Positions 62,344 through 64,000 of a stretch of DNA of 64,000 nucleotides are shown in pieces. Within the stretch, counting starts at the first letter, position 1, and every line of letters starts with the position of its first letter. Source of the stretch: Kwoniella bestiolae CBS 10118 (taxonomy: Eukaryota; Basidiomycota; Tremellomycetes; Tremellales; Cryptococcaceae); NCBI RefSeq assembly GCF_000512585.2, contig NC_089247.1, forward strand, positions 1,302,001 through 1,366,000. The letters are read 5' to 3'. Made by a program: the position numbers and the translations under genes. The notes below the pieces were generated by a model. That model was not told the DNA's origin and searched no databases. It saw only the letters and a program-made list of their open reading frames with translations.

Positions 62344-62769
62344 GTTAAAGGCTGGCGGGTAGATGAGATGAAGAGAGAACGGTATAGGGTGTAGGGTATA
62401 ATCGTGAGAGATGCATTGTCGATGGATCAAATGGATTTGGACGATATATTCACCAAACGACTGTTGTCCGTATTCGGATGGATCACCTTGCTGGTAGGAT
62501 CCTTTCACCTGACCGCTACTGCTCAAAGAGATCCTTCCGATAGTGCTGAACAAAGGATGTGTTATACTCCACTGATACTTTTGACCTTCATTCACTGATA
62601 ATTGCTCATTGACATCACTTTACAACTTAACATACACTTACAGTAATACCAAAAATACTCAATCAGCCCATCATCACCTCATATCCGACACTATCATCCA
62701 TCGTAATCAAGGATTCCATACTCGATACCTCATATATACTTCACACACTCCCAAACGCAACGCAACGCG
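62344..62769. other. intergenic between tandem genes
   Basis: About 425 bp without a supported exon; URA5 3' region followed by the promoter of the intronless orphan. CAAACGCAACGCAACGCGATG precedes the start codon. Confidence 0.5.
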
Positions 62770-63993
62770 ATGACCGACCCCTCCCTAGATTTCCTACTCG
62801 ACGGCGGACTCATCCCCTCCCTCCCCTCAGACGGTAGAGTAGCGCACCATGAGTTAATGGGAATGGGCATCAGACGACCCACTCCTGGTCCAGCGCCAGC
62901 TCCACTTCCACCGAATCACATCACACGACCAACAGTCAAATCTCCCCCTGATCCTCAGCCTGTATATGGTCTACCGTACATTCCTAATAACCTGCCTCCC
63001 AGAGTGACCTTGAATCCCGACCCGAACCAATCTCAGTCCATACAGAATGGGATTACCAGAAGTACCTCGGATGGTACGAAGCCTCCTGCTCATATCCCAG
63101 CCGGGTCTGGTGTAATACTATCCCGAGGACATGGGAAGAACCATTCCATCTCGAACATCCAGAGATCCCATCTCCCTGCTTCTCATAAAGCTCAGGGGGA
63201 CGATGATGGTGTATCTGTTAGAAGAAGCTTATCGTTCAATCAGGTCCACACTCGAACACAGAATCACATTCCTCCATCGCTCATACCCGGGGCAGCGGGG
63301 AACACGAAATTACATCATTCGATATCTGATTCTGCTGTTCATGCCAACACGCACACGCGATCTATTTCGAGATCTCATTCAGGTGTAGGATCATCCTCTG
63401 GGATAAGGCTGGGTGATGAGGGGGACGAAGAGGTTATTATGAATCTTTTGGATATCCTAGATTCACTTATACTCAAGGAAAGAGCGTTGGATATTGATAG
63501 TGATGTAGCGGTTAGAGATAGAAGAGATAGGAGATTGGATCCATTGAATTTGTTAATACCCCTTTCGGTTATACTAGAGGCATTAGTGAATGAACGGACT
63601 ATCCTCAAATCATCCTCAGAAGAAGGGGTAGTTAGTAAATTACCAACCCTATCCGAAGGGATCAGTCTAACCCTGCCCTCCGGAGAGGTTGACTGGAATA
63701 TACTCCACTGGTACATCACCTCTTTCGGACAACTCCTGAATGGTATATCACCGTTTCTTAGCGCACTGCAATATGCCGCTACCTCCGGAGCTGTATCCGA
63801 AGAGGAGAGGGGGATGTTGGATGATCTGATGAGGAGTGTCAAAGTGTATGTGAGTAAGATGAAGAAGGTTTTTGGGGAGATAGCGGGATTGTATGTTGAT
63901 AGGTATTCGTTCGTTAGGGGTTGGTGGGATGAGGGGGGGATGAAGGATAGTGCGGGGGAGGTTGGGAGGTGGGGGGAGATGTTTGGGTTGTAG
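62770..63993 (+). CDS. intronless unrecognised protein
   Basis: One open frame of 407 aa. The first 225 residues are Pro/Ser/His-rich and probably disordered (PTPGPAPAPLPPNH, SRGHGKNHSISNIQRS, RSISRSHSGVG). The last 180 form a helical domain: VIMNLLDILDSLILKERALD, DPLNLLIPLSVILEALVNER, VDWNILHWYITSFGQLLNGI, SPFLSALQYAATSGAVSEEE, MKKVFGEIAGLYVDRYSFVR and WWDEGG. The repeating amphipathic helices look like a compact helical bundle, but no family is recognised. It lacks introns, unlike every other larger gene here; a stop TAG at 63991-63993 ends it seven bases before the window end. No signal peptide or membrane helix. Confidence 0.75.
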   Translation: MTDPSLDFLLDGGLIPSLPSDGRVAHHELMGMGIRRPTPGPAPAPLPPNHITRPTVKSPPDPQPVYGLPYIPNNLPPRVTLNPDPNQSQSIQNGITRSTSDGTKPPAHIPAGSGVILSRGHGKNHSISNIQRSHLPASHKAQGDDDGVSVRRSLSFNQVHTRTQNHIPPSLIPGAAGNTKLHHSISDSAVHANTHTRSISRSHSGVGSSSGIRLGDEGDEEVIMNLLDILDSLILKERALDIDSDVAVRDRRDRRLDPLNLLIPLSVILEALVNERTILKSSSEEGVVSKLPTLSEGISLTLPSGEVDWNILHWYITSFGQLLNGISPFLSALQYAATSGAVSEEERGMLDDLMRSVKVYVSKMKKVFGEIAGLYVDRYSFVRGWWDEGGMKDSAGEVGRWGEMFGL

Positions 63994-64000
63994 TATTTGA

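Noticed and set aside
1..64000. CRISPR arrays, transposase or reverse-transcriptase genes, viral insertions
   Set aside because: None was seen; spaced direct repeats and integrase-type motifs are absent, and the nuclear fungal context makes CRISPR implausible.

Overview
The window is nuclear DNA from an intron-rich basidiomycete yeast, most likely a tremellalean (Cryptococcus/Kwoniella lineage). The evidence is structural. Nearly every gene is cut by short introns of about 50-80 nt with GT-AG ends and CTRAC/CTGAY-like branch points. Gene spacing is tight and the proteins carry long Ser/Pro/Gln-rich disordered segments. The core proteins (Stt3, TAF12, Sgf73, Dbp5, Yra1, Orc4, Ura5) are fungal. 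I rebuilt 23 protein-coding gene models by splicing the six-frame reading by hand; for each multi-exon model the exon lengths sum to a multiple of three.

Layout. Positions 1-7.1 kb look like an accessory stretch: small unrecognised genes (two of them paralogous), a 136-bp palindromic element, an unresolved broken gene and a secreted six-hairpin glycosidase-like gene. From 7.3 kb onward the region is ordinary housekeeping chromosome: tRNA-Thr, STT3 (+), a membrane-anchored leucine-rich-repeat protein (-), a Zn2Cys6 transcription factor (-) with a 3.4-kb upstream region, TAF12 (-), TAD1 tRNA adenosine deaminase (+), a second tRNA-Thr (-), a DPB3-like histone-fold protein (+), SGF73 (-), a small Kre9-like GPI-type surface protein (+) and DBP5 (-).

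The second half holds a BAR/IMD-like coiled-coil protein (+), a large orphan (-), a saccharopine-dehydrogenase-like oxidoreductase (+), a second large orphan (-), a bestrophin-type anion channel (+), YRA1 (-), ORC4 (+), URA5 (+) and an intronless orphan (+) that ends just before the window does.

Functional themes recur but nothing is an operon. TAF12 and Sgf73 are both SAGA subunits. Dbp5 and Yra1 both act in mRNA export. Orc4 and the Dpb3-like protein act in DNA replication. Stt3, the glycosidase-like protein and the Kre9-like protein belong to the secretory/cell-wall side. I found no transposon open reading frame, CRISPR array or viral insertion. The most unusual items are the plant-style LRR ectodomain on a fungal single-pass protein, the paralogous small genes at the left edge, the palindromic element at 359-494, the long YRA1 intron, and a repeated TTACAGTA-type motif upstream of the Zn2Cys6 gene.
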